Source: Eutreptiella sp. 'Long Island Sound 2002' (taxonomy: Eukaryota; Euglenozoa; Euglenophyceae; Eutreptiales; Eutreptiaceae). From it: a stretch of DNA of 64,000 nucleotides. Location of the stretch: the NCBI GenBank assembly GCA_964036045.1, contig OZ038382.1:148192961-148256960 (forward strand), written 5' to 3'. The translations under genes were made by a program, and so were the position numbers. Shown here in pieces: positions 11,726-22,727 of the stretch (the first letter of the stretch is position 1; every line of letters starts with the position of its first letter). Under the pieces are notes generated by a model. That model was given only the letters and a program-made list of their open reading frames with translations, made no database searches and was not told the DNA's origin.

Positions 11726-14700
11726 CAGTCCACGCACCGCATAGGTGCCTCCGGTATAGCCGTATACACCGGGTTGTCCGCTGTGGAGTGGTTGGGGCTC
11801 TTCGTGGCCCGACACACGGCACAGTCGCTGCAGTACTTGTCCAGGACGGCGTAGTACCCCGGTGGGAACTTGAAGCGCCACTCCAGGTCCTGCTGCATCT
11901 TGTCTCGGCCAGGGTGCATGAGCTGGGCGTTGTGCCAATGGTCAATGAGCTCCTCCACTCGATTCTCGGGCACCAGCAGCTTGTCCTTGAGGAACAGCTT
12001 GTCTCCATCCTCAGTCAAGCCCTCGGGCCATTCGTCGTCTGACGGGGCGCTCACGGGGTTCCAGTACCTGCTCCAGTGTTCGGATGCCGCATAGTCATCC
12101 GACCAGTCCTCTGTGAGCACCGACCTGACCAGCTCTACAGGGGCCACCATCCATTGCCCGAGGGTTTCCTCTCGAATAGCTTGGACGCGGGCACCCCGGA
12201 ACTTGGCCAAGTCCGTACGGTTTGCCATCAGCACAAAGCACTTGACCCCCTCTTGCTCCATGGCCTTCTCCATCTCGATGATGCGCTTGGCCTCCTCGGT
12301 CTCCTCGGCGTCTCCATGGCTGGATATGTCCATCCAAGCCTTGCCCGCGGGGTAGGCCCATCGACTGAGGCAATCTGCCACAGTGTTGTCCTTCCCCGGG
12401 ACATACACGACGCTGAGGTCGAACTTGGCGAACGTCTCGTGCCATCGGGCCCTCCTTGCCGCCGGTCCCGAGGGGGTGTCGACGTGCTCCTTGTGCCACC
12501 TCTGCAAGGACTGATGGTCTGTACAAACAACCACCGGTTGCAATCCGATGTGGCCAGACCACTTCCTGAGCGCACAAACAATGGCGTACGTCTCCTTCTC
12601 CCTCGCGGTCCAGGTGCGGCGTTGGCCCTCAGCCAGGATCCGACTCCAAAACGCCACGGGTACGTGTGACCCGTCGTCCCGGATCTGCTCGAGGACTGCC
12701 CCTACAGCATAGTCCGAGGCGTCCGTCCGTAGCACGAATCCCTTGTCCGGGTCCACAAGGAACAGCCCCAACTGCCCCAGGAGTCGCTCCTTCAGGCGGC
12801 TGAACGCATCCTCAGCCTCAGGGGTCCAGGCAAGCTTCTTCTTGCTCCCCTTCCGGCCATCGAACTTCCCCACCTGCAGCATCTTGTGCAGAGGCCCCGA
12901 AAGTTCTGCATACATCCGGACATAGCCCGAATAGTAATTGCAGAACCCCATGAAGGACCGGAGTTCGCTGATGGTCTGGGGCTTCTCCCAGTGGTGCAGG
13001 GACGCCAGCTTCCCAGGCATGGGACGGCGTTGCCCATGACCAACCACGTGACCCGAGAACTCCACTTCCTTCACGAAGAGTGAGGCTTTGGTGGGCTTGC
13101 ACACCATGTTGTGCTTGTCCAACTCACTGAGCACTCGGCGCAGGTCCTTCTCATGCGCGTCGATGAGCTCGTCCTCAGTCATGTTCTCCGTGCCGGACCC
13201 GATGATGATGTCATCCACGAAGGGATGGGCACAGTCCCGGACAGGACCGAGTAGGTCCTCCATCATGCGCTGGAAAGCGGCGTTGCCATTCTTGGCGCCC
13301 ATAGGTACCACTTTCCACTGCATGGGCCCCAGCGGCGTCGACATCGCTGTGCAGGGCCTGGAGTCCGGGTGTAGCGGCATCTGGTGATAACCGTGTTTTA
13401 GGTCCAACACCGTTAAGATCCGCTTTTTCTGTTGTTTTCGGAGGATGGGGTCGATCAGGGGATGCGAGTACGAGTCGTGCTCGGTTTGCTCGTTCAAACC
13501 CCTGTAATCCACCACCAACCTCCACTCGCCCTTCTCCTTCTTGGGCACGATAAAGGCTGGGCTGGCCCACTCACTGTCGGAGGGTTCGATCCATCCCCGC
13601 TCAATGAACTCGGCCAACAGCTTCTTCATTGCCTCGGCCCGATCGCCCTGAAGTTGGTACTCCCGATGACGATAGATCTTCGAGTTCCGCTTCAGCTTGA
13701 TCTTCGCTGTACCAAACATCCACGATCTGGAGGGTTCTTGTTGGCGACGCCACTGAATGGCCGCAGATAGGCATGGATCAGCCTCACCTTCAGCTCGGCG
13801 ACCTTCGGGTTCTCCTGGGCCTCTTCAGCCGCTTGCTTCGGTATAGATACAACCGACCGCACTGCCGTATAGGCCTCTTCCGGATCCGATTCCGACCTCT
13901 CCTCGTCTGATATGCCGTCTTCATCGTCGTGGGGAGCTCTTCCCACCGATAATCTTCGGAAATTTGCGGCCTCGGGCTGGTGACTGTCGCTATCGGCACC
14001 CATTCTCGGAAAATCCCATGTTGGTGGGTCCGACCCAACCGGACCATCGTATTGGTCCGCGATGTGATCCATGACCCTCGCCACGAACTCATCCTTCTCG
14101 TACTTGCCGGTGACCAACATCTTGTCATCCCACCAATGCGGAGATGTGACCATGGCCCGCCTCTTCTTGGCTGCCACACGGTCGTGCATCCCCATCCGCA
14201 TGTAGTTGACGACGTGGTCGATCTCGGCATGGGACAGGACGTCAATGCCATCAACTGGCTGATCCGTCCCCTCCTTGGGCTCAAACATGACCTTCATGGG
14301 CACCGCCTCCACCCTACGAATGAATGCTTCATCACCCGTGGGCTGGGCTTGCGCCCCATCCACCTGGAAAGCCTTGGTACCCCACGCTTGACCAGGGGAA
14401 GGCATTGATACACCCTTGGCGTCGATGAACAGCTCCTCCTCTGGCCCGAATGACATCTGGTTCAGGGTGATGGAGTCCAGCGTCGACTTGAGATCTTCCA
14501 ACGGACATGGGGTGGATCCTATGCCGGTTATGACCAGGATCCCCTTTGCCCTATCCGCGACGATCTTCTCCACCGCACGTCTGCTATTGTCCAGGGAGCC
14601 ATGCCAATACATGGGCCCCCACTCCTTCAAACCCCAATGCCTATGCCAGGCTGAGTCTCCTCGATGCCAATGCCTCCTACACTTCCGCAAAAGTGGGGCA

Positions 14701-15644
14701 TCCCGGGAAGCGAAGACGTCCGTCTCGGGCGCTTCGGCTCCCAGCTTCTGGATCATCCTGGCATACACCTGCGGCGCCATTCCATACTCCGTGAGCTGAA
14801 CTCCGCGGTCTCCTCTGGACTTGGCACCCACAGCTTGCACCGCTTGGACGATCCGATCCTCTTCCTCAGCATTCCATTGGGATGATCCGCATGCATACAC
14901 CGTGGACAGCCATGTAAGGCATTCATCATCCTCCCGGACCAGCGTTGCACGATGGGGAAGGGCTCCAATGGCATTCGCCACCATAAAGTCATACCCCATG
15001 ATCATATCCCAATCTGTAATGTCGGCCACATAGAAGTTCCCGGATAGAGTGCTTCTCTTCGCCTGATCAGGGCGGTTCAAGCGCTCATGCTCCCAGAATT
15101 CCATACTGATAGTGGCCTCATGGGTACCACCACCCATGATCTCTCCATTGGCCACCTTCAGGCGCACCGGTCTACGGCTGGCCTGCAGGGATTCCTCCTT
15201 GAACAACCCTCTCCGGACCAGGCTCACCTGGGCACCCGTATCCACCAACACATCCACCATCTTCTCCTCTCGTCCGCACCGTACTCGCACTTTCAAGTGC
15301 AACTGCCGCTCGTCACCATGCGGTGTATGGACGACTCTCACGGCATGCAACTCTAGCACGTCCGGGTGCATCAGGACTTCAAGGGTATGGTCACGGATGG
15401 TGTAGATCTTGGGCTGGTCCTGCCCGTCCACGGGGCTCTCCGTGGTCGCTCCTTCCTTCTTGCCATGTCCCGTACCCACATGTACTTCCCTTGGCAGGGC
15501 GCTCCAGGTGTTGCGAGTGGCGAAACTCAGTGGTTTTGGCTCTTCCGGAGCCTTCTTTGGCACCCGATGTGCCTTCGCTTTCTCTGGGATTCCTCTGATT
15601 TCCGGAGGAGAGACCTCCGAGGTCCCACTCCCGTGGGGGCTCCT
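11726..15644 (-). pseudogene. pol: Pol of element B: PR-RT-RH-partial IN, frameshifted and truncated
   Basis: Aspartic protease (VDTGAQVSLVRRGL, near 15230), reverse transcriptase (VDYRGLNEQ, LDLKHGYHQM, PFVDDIIIGS), RNase H (RTDASDYAVGAVLEQ) and the integrase HHCC finger, ending inside the integrase core at PEAPMRCVD where element A begins. The protease and RT parts are in different frames: a small deletion near 13705-13719, just before MFGTAKIKLKR, breaks the polyprotein. Upstream the frame is open to the TAG at 15645-15647. Chromodomain and integrase catalytic residues are missing from this side of the A insertion. Confidence 0.9.
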
Positions 15645-15647
15645 CTA
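15645..15647 (-). promoter_or_regulatory. Amber codon between gag and pol (B)
   Basis: GTC TAG AGG AGC CCC on the minus strand. Reading on in the same frame is open through to the protease ORF. Equivalent position and context (TAG NGG AGC CCC) to A and C. Confidence 0.6.
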
Positions 15648-18600
15648 GACTTGGCTTCCCGCAGCCCCTTCCGGCTGCGATCCGCCAGGATTTTGTCCAC
15701 CACGTTGCTGGGCTTTGAGTTCCTCCAACGTCCTCAACATGTCCTCAGCAACTTCCTCGATCGACCTCACTGGTCGGTCTTGGCCAGGTCCACCTCCCTA
15801 GCCTCTTCCTCCGCCTTTTCCTTGACCTTTGCCTTGGCCTTTTCCCCCGTCTCCGCCCTTCGCCTTCCAACCGGAAATCCGCTGCTCCTTGGGCTTCTTC
15901 TCGGGGTGGGCGGCGAAGTAGGCCTTCTTGTCCGCCTCATACACCTTGCACTGACGGTGGTCGTGTGCATGGTTGTTTCCCTAGCCGTAACAGACCCAGC
16001 ACCCGTCGTGCTGAGACCTGTACTCCGGGAACGAGAGCGGTGGGTTCCCGATCCTCCTTGGCGCGTTGCCCTTCTGGGGTCCCACCCGGCTCCATCTGGA
16101 CGGATCCTGCCCATGTTCCCTCGCGTTGTGCGCCACAAACGCGAAGAAATGGGCCTCCTCGTGATCTTCCCGGGACCAGTGGTCTTGGCCACTTCCACTA
16201 CCATTCTCCGCGGAGTTGGCCGTGTCCTCCTGGATCTCCTGATGATGGCGGTCTTCTCGGTGGCCTCGTTGTCCATGACCATGTCGATCCTGCACGTGGG
16301 CCTCGTTCTTCGCATTGAGCTTCAACTCCACCGTGATGTACTTCACGATCTCGTCCAGGCTCATGCGGGCGAAGATGACCTGCATCCTCAGCGGCTCCCC
16401 GCGCCTCCACTCCACGTTGTTGAGGCGCAGCAACCTTTGCCCCATGGAGTCTCCAAATACCTCCACGTACACGGCGTTCTTCAGTCCCAACATCCGGTTG
16501 GGCTCGCCCAGGTTCCTCCTGAAGAACTCAGTGATACCCGCATGGGTATCCTCCGCCGCCATGATCCTGACCGCCACCCGCTTCTTGGCCCGCTTCCTCT
16601 CCTCGTCCTCCACTCTCCTCTTCCAGTTTCCGGGGAGGACGTCCTTCAGCAAGTGGCGGATCTCACTGGCCTCGTTCCAGTCCTCCACCAGCTTGAGGCA
16701 TCTGCGGTACTTCCGCAGATACCGGTTCCACTCCCGGACCCGCAACTCACCGCGGTCCAGCGGCAGCGGGATGGACCACAAGTCCTCCAGCTTCTGGTTC
16801 GGAGCGTCCACCCGCTCCTCATCCTCCAACCACTGGAGGCAGGCCTGCTCCGTACGGATCAGTCCTTCCCGGATCTGATCCTGCAGCTCCTCCTTCAGGT
16901 CCTGCGCCAGCCGGTGTGGGAATGTCCGGCATACCCACTTGTCCCGCGGCGCTCCGCGCATCTCACCGACGACCTCCTCGGCGAAGTCCTCCCAATCCAG
17001 GATGAAGTCATCCAGGTTGGAGGGATTGCCATCGTAGTAGGGGATTTTGATTCCCCTGAGGTCGTCAATCCTGATGGCGTCTCCGACGTCCCCAGCCACC
17101 ACTTCACCGAGGCGGATACCACCTGTGGCCGGGGGTCGTGAGTACACTCCCCGTACATCCCTCTCCTCCATGGAGTGCGGTCCAGTTGGGCCTGAACCCA
17201 TGGGGTTTGGAATGCGGGAAGGACTTGCTCCGTCGGCCGTCCATATCCCCGTATTGGGGTCCTTTGCCCACAGGTTTCCGCCTGGGTGGCCTCGACCATG
17301 TCCGTCGGCGCTTCCCATGGTTCGCCCCTGCATGGTCTGGCTCTGGATCTCCTCTTCCGCATAAACTGCATGGGTATTCGTAGTTGGCGGTAGATCCTGG
17401 GCGGTGTGCAACATCTGTACCGTCAGGCTCCTCGGGTCCGTGGTTACGTGCCCTTCCCGCATGGACCCAGCCGGTGCCGTGTGTTCCCCGAGCATTGTGG
17501 ATTCGCTGAACATGGGAACAAACGGCAGCGCACCCGGGTCAACACGCGGAGGCGCGTAGGGTGCCTCTGCAGGGCCGCCCATGGGTTTATTCATGGCGCT
17601 CCTGAGGGTCTTAACCCGCTCCACCAGCTCTGCCGCGGCTGGCTTTGCCGGGAGCTCCGGACCCGAGGCGAGGGGCTGTAGCTCCTCTAGCCTTTTCAGG
17701 CGTCCCGACATGTCCTCCACTAGGTGGAGGAGGCTGTCCACCACTCGCTGCTGCTTCTCCAGGGCCAGCTTCAGATTCTCCCGGTACCGGTCCCGTTCCG
17801 CTCGCAGCTCCTCCATGTCTTTCTCCGCGGCCGACTGGTATTCCAGGATCCCCGCGACGTCCTCCTCTAGACCGTCCTTCGCGTTGTCCAGGCGGTCTAG
17901 GCGATGCACGATGGCGTCCATCCCCATCTTTGGGTACTTGCCCATGAGGAACGACACGTGATCGCAGTGGCACTCAGCGTGCTTTCCACCTGATCCGGCG
18001 CATCCCGCGGTTCCCGGCGCCTCGGAGTCCTCCGCCATGGGTGTGTCGCCCATGCTATCCCGCGTTGGCTCCGTGTGCCGGGCCACAGGCGCCGTCCTGG
18101 CTCTGGCGGGCCTCTCCAACGCCTCGGCATCATGCTCCAGGCTGGGTTCTGGGGCCGTGTTTGCCCTTGTGGGCGGTCTGGCCGTCTCCTCCGACTCCGA
18201 GGGTTGCTCATAAGCTGTCCAATAGCCCTCGGAGTGCTCGGAGTCCCACAGCCTGACCGGGCTGGGGTCCGTATCCATAGCCCTGGCGTCCCCTGCCGCA
18301 GACTTGGGTGACGCGCGCTTCCGGTAGCGCCGGGCCCGTCCTCCACTGCTGCCTGACTGGCAGGCCTCGTCAGAGTCTTCCGCGGCGGATCGGAGGTTGC
18401 ATGCCTTTCGACAGCGACGCTCGCACATGGAGACCAGGTCCTCCATGTCAAGTCCTCCTCTTCCCGAATGTCGTACTTCTCTTCGGGCTTCAACTTCCGG
18501 AGTTCGCCATGTTCTTGAGCGTCTCGCCTCTTCTCTGGCTCCAATCTCCGGCGTGGTCTCCGCCGAGTCCACAATACGCACCCGGGGCGTACTTGGGCAG

Positions 18601-18752
18601 GGCTCATAGGGGCCCAAGTCCCCGGGTCGGCGGTAGGTAGGGGCAGCAGGTACGCCTCTGCTACCATAAAGAAGGTCCCTACCAGGACCAGCCCCCGCTG
18701 TGCCCCTTCCGCCTGTTACCCCTGCTGATTTACTCCGGATCAGTGATTGCAT
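15645..18752 (-). pseudogene. gag: Gag of element B, with a stop in the zinc knuckle
   Basis: Gag precursor starting with MQSLIRSKSAG at 18752. A disordered N-terminus and a probable coiled coil (about 17700-17900) are followed by the gag core with IKIPYYDGNPSNLDDF (about 17020-17060) and a knuckle HDGCWVCYG...HAHDHRQC. An in-frame TAG at about 15978-15980 replaces the lysine codon found in D/E between the second Cys and the His, so the ORF formally stops at 15981. The same frame then continues through a G/K-rich tail to the TAG at 15645-15647 shared with the other elements. Similar in layout to gag of D/E. Confidence 0.85.
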
Positions 18753-18892
18753 TCCTCAGATTCCAAAGGGTCCAAAGTCCAAAAATATAGAAAATAAAAT
18801 CCTCCCTCAACCCTGAAACAGCAACCAGATCCCACAAATACAGCAATAACCCAATTCACAATCCAAATCAGGCTGCGGGCTTCCGTTCAGCA

Positions 18893-21025
18893 CACCGGTC
18901 GTCTCACGGTGGCGGGCATGTACAAGAATTGCACCAAGGAAGAAAGCCCCGAAATTGGCATATGAACACAAATAAAGCAAAGTTGGGAAAAGAGGTAAAC
19001 ATACACATTCAGAGCCATAAACCCCTCATTCCCTGGACTCAAGACCTTCCCTTGACTCACCAACATATTGCCCTGAACCAGGTCAAATGGGATGGCTGAA
19101 TGCCATGTGTCCCAAGTCACTACACAAACCCCAAACATGTGTTCACTCCCAAGCCTATAAATCCTAGCCCAATAGGGGAGGTGGCGTGTCATGGCCTAGA
19201 GTGGCACTCAGGACCATGCCCTACCCTGACATAACCTTGGTTGGGCTTGGAGTCGATTGGGCTTGGAGAACTGCCCCATGATGATGACCTCACAACATGG
19301 CAAAATCAGGCAAATCACACCATTATGCCCAAAAGTCAATTATATACTCAAAAATGCGTACGGCAAATATTCAAATGCTCCATGCATGTGTCAAACCGGA
19401 GAGTAATATACAGGGGTGATATAGACCAAAGCTCCATGCCCAAGAATATCCCATCATTGGCTCCGAAACCCCTCCGGTTATGTACATGACATGCTTCACA
19501 AGTGAACTCATGAATACGAGACCTAACTTTGTGAGGCCTCGTGTGCCAAGCCAAGGTGACCATGTGATCTGGCATATGGTGAGGTACAACACCGAAGCAT
19601 ATGCCAACATATAAGCAACATACCATAGTTCACGGATCTCTAGGCACTTTACTGTTAGCCGACCAGTTGAGCACATAAAACACAAAAATGAGCATAAAAG
19701 GAGGTCAAAAACATGCAAATATGTCCAAATACAAAGTTGTCATGATAGTATATCTCTATGCTCACCCATGATATCCGCGCATGGTTCAATATAAAAATGA
19801 TTGGAACCATTTGCGAACAATTTTCCCACTTGGATCCCCAACCGGGCGCATGGAGATACCTTCGCCACTCATATCTACATGCCCCATGAAAATGGGAGTG
19901 CACTCATGGATCTCCTTGCCAAACATACCATGAGCAATACATATGCGGTAGACTTAGTCTAGCGCTTTGAATTCCACAATTGGGACATGGGCAAAGCCCT
20001 TGTCACGTGTGGCTCCCCATCTCTTCGGCCACACGAAGATATATAACATGGGCGTGAGCATATCGAAGCACATACCATACATATAACACAACCCTCAAAA
20101 AGTGGCTCCCACCATGGTATGCCATGTCCCTCCATGGACACAACTTCACGTTAAAAATACGTGGGAACCCAAGGAAAGTATCTATGCAACCCCAACACTC
20201 ATGCAGTACAGTCGAAAGTCGCAATAAAATATTCGGTTGCACGGTTCAAGAGTTATATATCCCTTTCTACCCTCTTGACCCTTATTCCTTGCTACATCAG
20301 GCATGTGTACACAACAAAGGCGTTTGATGCTTCCTAAATTAAGTTGAGACCAAGGCGCTTGCAACGCAACCTTTCTTATTCTCTTTCCTCACACTCGCTC
20401 GTAGATATGGCCCTTCAAAGTGGTCCCACGATTCACTTTTGTTTCCCTTATATCTCCAAGTCAAATTGGTGGCAAGTATAAGGGAAGCCTGATTTGGGCA
20501 TAGGGAAAAGAGTATGACCACTCGAAGAAGACCAAATCAAGTGCCGCGATGTCGAAGTCAAAAATCCGATTTCGACATCGCGAAAAATTCAGCATAAAAT
20601 TTCCAGTGCATATTTAGAAAATTGCGGAAGCAACGAACCCTTTACTGATGAAATCTGACCCTTCATCGGGGTTTCCGCCAAAATATCTGGAAATAACAGT
20701 TAACCAATCGGTTAACGCAAAATCGCGAGCCAACTGACAGTCGCCGATACATTGACCATCAGAACGAAAGGCTGAAAAATTACGGAAACATTATGATAAT
20801 AAAACCCTGTTGATTCCTGATATTCTGATATATAAATCTCAGCTGGCGGCGCCTCGGTACTGAATATGGCCGCTCATAGCCGGAATGGCCAAACCTATCA
20901 CACTATCACATCGGGTTAGGTCAGGTGGATGGGAGAGTACGATATCAGCCAATGGCGGCTTGCCGGCATATAGATACACACCCCAAGTTACCCAAAGATG
21001 GCCACGGGGGTCCGAACCGGCTTCA
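18893..21025 (-). repeat. 5' LTR of element B (about 2.1 kb)
   Basis: In element orientation it begins TGAAGCCGGTTCGGAC at 21025 and ends near the conserved CCGTGAGACGACC at about 18890; the inner edge is approximate. It aligns with the D/E LTR (43985-44360 plus 61628-63424). The LTR segment homologous to the A/C LTR ORF is here broken by two in-frame TGA codons. Between the LTR and the gag ATG (18753-18892) there is an AT-rich leader with no convincing tRNA primer site. Confidence 0.82.
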
Positions 21026-22199
21026 TGGAATCCAGCGTCCACTTGAGACCTTCCAGCGGACATGGGGTGGATCCTATGCCCGTCATGACCAGGATTCCCT
21101 TTGCCCTATCCGCTACGATCTTCTCCACCGTACGTCTGGTATTTTCCAGGGAGCCATGCCAATACATGGGCCCCCACTCCTTCAAACCTCAATGCCTGTG
21201 CCAGGCTGAGTCTCCTCGATGCCAATGCCTCCTACACTTCCTCAAAAGTGGGGCATCCCGGGAAGCAAAGACGTCCGTCTCGGGCGCTTCGGCTCCCAGC
21301 GTCTGAATCATCCTGGCATACACCTGCGGCGCCATTCCATACTCCGTGAGCTGAACTCCGGGGTCCCCTCTGGACTTGGCACCCACAGCTTGCACCGCTT
21401 GGACCATCCGATCCTCTTCCTCAGCATTCCATAGGGAGGATCCGCATGCGTAGTTCGTGGACAGCCATGTAAGGCATTCATTATCCTCCCGGACCAGCGT
21501 TGCACGATGGGGAAGGGCTCCAATGGCGTTTCCCACCATGAAGTCATACCCCATGATCATATCCAAATCTGTAATGTCGGCCACATAGAAGTTCCCTGAT
21601 AGAGTGCTTCTCTTCGCCAAATCAGGGCGGTTCAAGCGCTCATGCTCCCAGAATTCCATACTGATAGTGGCCTCATGGGTGCCACCACCCATAATCTCTC
21701 TATTGGCCACCTTCAGGCGTACCGGTCTACGGCTGGGCTGCAGGGCCTCCTCCTTGAACAAGCCTCTCCGGACCAGGCTCACGTGGTCACCCGTATCCAC
21801 CAGAACATCCACCACCAACTCCTCTTGTCCGCACTGTACACGCACCTTCAAGTGCAACTGCCGGTCGTCACCCTGCAGTGTATGGAGGACTCTCACGGCA
21901 TGCAACTCTAGCACATCCGGGTGCATCAGGACTTCGAGGGTATGGTCACGGATAGTGTAGATCCTGGGCTGGTCCTGCCCGTCCACGGGGCTCTCCGTGG
22001 TCGCTCCTTCTTTCTTGCCATGTCCCTTGCCCACATACACTTCCCTTGGCAGGGCGCTCCAGGTGTTGCGAGTGGCGAAACTCAGTGGTTTTGGCTCTTC
22101 TGGAGCCTTCTTCGGCACCCGATATGCCTCCGCTTTCTCTCAGATTCCACTGATTTTCGGAGGAGAGACCTCCGAGGTCCCACTCCCGTGGGGGCTCCT
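21026..22199 (-). pseudogene. pol: D/E pol, protease region, cut by element B
   Basis: Minus-strand continuation of D/E gag after the amber codon. Holds a retropepsin-like domain; the active-site triplet is within LVDTGDHVSLVRRGL, the usual Ala after DTG being Asp. An in-frame TGA lies about 15 codons after the amber codon, a stop that element B does not have. The sequence ends at 21026 with ECAG-like linker sequence matching B near 14477, where the 5' LTR of B begins. RT and integrase of D/E are outside the window, beyond B and A. Confidence 0.85.
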
Positions 22200-22706
22200 C
22201 TAGACGTGGCCTGCCGCAGCTCCCTCCTGCTGCGATCCGCTCAGACTTTGTCCACCACGTTGCTGGCCTTTGAGTTCCTCCAACGTCCTCAACAGGTCCT
22301 CAGCAACCTCCTCAATCGACCTCACGTGCCGGTCTGGGCCGGGTCCTCCACCATAGCCTTTTCCTCCGTCTTTCCCTTGGCCCTTTCCTTGGCCTTTTCC
22401 ACCGTCTCCGCCCTTTGCCTTCCAATCCGCAATTCGTTGCTCCTTGGGCTTCTTGTCGGGATGGGCGGCGAAGTAGGTCTTCTTGTCTTCCTCATATACC
22501 TTGCAATGCCGGTGGTCATGTGCATGGTTGTTCCCCTTGCCGTAGCAGACCCAGCAACCGTCGTGCTGTGATCGGTACTCGGGGAACGAGAGCGGCGGGT
22601 TCCCGATCCTCCGCGGTTCCTTACGGTTCTTGGTCCTTGGGTCCAGGCGGTTCCACCTGGATCTGTCCTGCCCATGCTCCTTCATATTGTGCGCTACGAA
22701 CGCAAA
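22200..22706 (-). pseudogene. gag: D/E gag, C-terminal fragment with zinc knuckle
   Basis: Contains FAFVAHNMKEHGQDRSRW, IGNPPLSFPEYRSQHDGCW and the knuckle CWVCYGKGNNHAHDHRHC, then a G/K-rich tail ending at TAG 22200-22202 (context GTC TAG AGG AGC CCC). At 22706 the gag sequence is interrupted by the LINE tail; the upstream part of the same gag resumes at 41222. The open frame runs on into LINE sequence up to 22916, but that part is not gag. Confidence 0.87.
22683..22706. repeat. Target-site duplication of the LINE, left copy
   Basis: Pairs with 41222-41245; both begin CATAT and contain GTGCGCTACGAA. Three mismatches in 24 bp. On the gag reading this is the FVAHN codon region, so both gag halves belong to one element. 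Confidence 0.8.
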
Positions 22707-22727
22707 GTAAGTAAGTAAGTAAGTAAG
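22707..22727 (-). repeat. LINE 3' tail, (TTAC)5 microsatellite
   Basis: Tetranucleotide run directly next to the target duplication, at the 3' end in LINE orientation. Simple repeat tails are typical of several LINE clades. Confidence 0.75.

Larger units (their letters stand above)
11726..21025 (-). mobile_element. Element B: Ty3/gypsy element, 3' end cut off by A
   Basis: Minus-strand LTR element: 5' LTR (21025 to about 18890), gag, amber codon, then pro-RT-RNaseH and the beginning of integrase, which stops abruptly at 11726 against the LTR end of A. The missing rest lies left of A. Its 5' LTR edge at 21025 abuts pol sequence of D/E that matches B's own pol near 14477, so B inserted into D/E pol. 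Family B/D is related to A/C: LTRs of both begin TGAAGC and share a homologous segment in the same element orientation. Confidence 0.9.

Noticed and set aside
15366-17141. 591-aa plus-strand ORF opposite B gag
   Set aside because: Antisense to recognisable gag and pol codons; composition explains the open frame.
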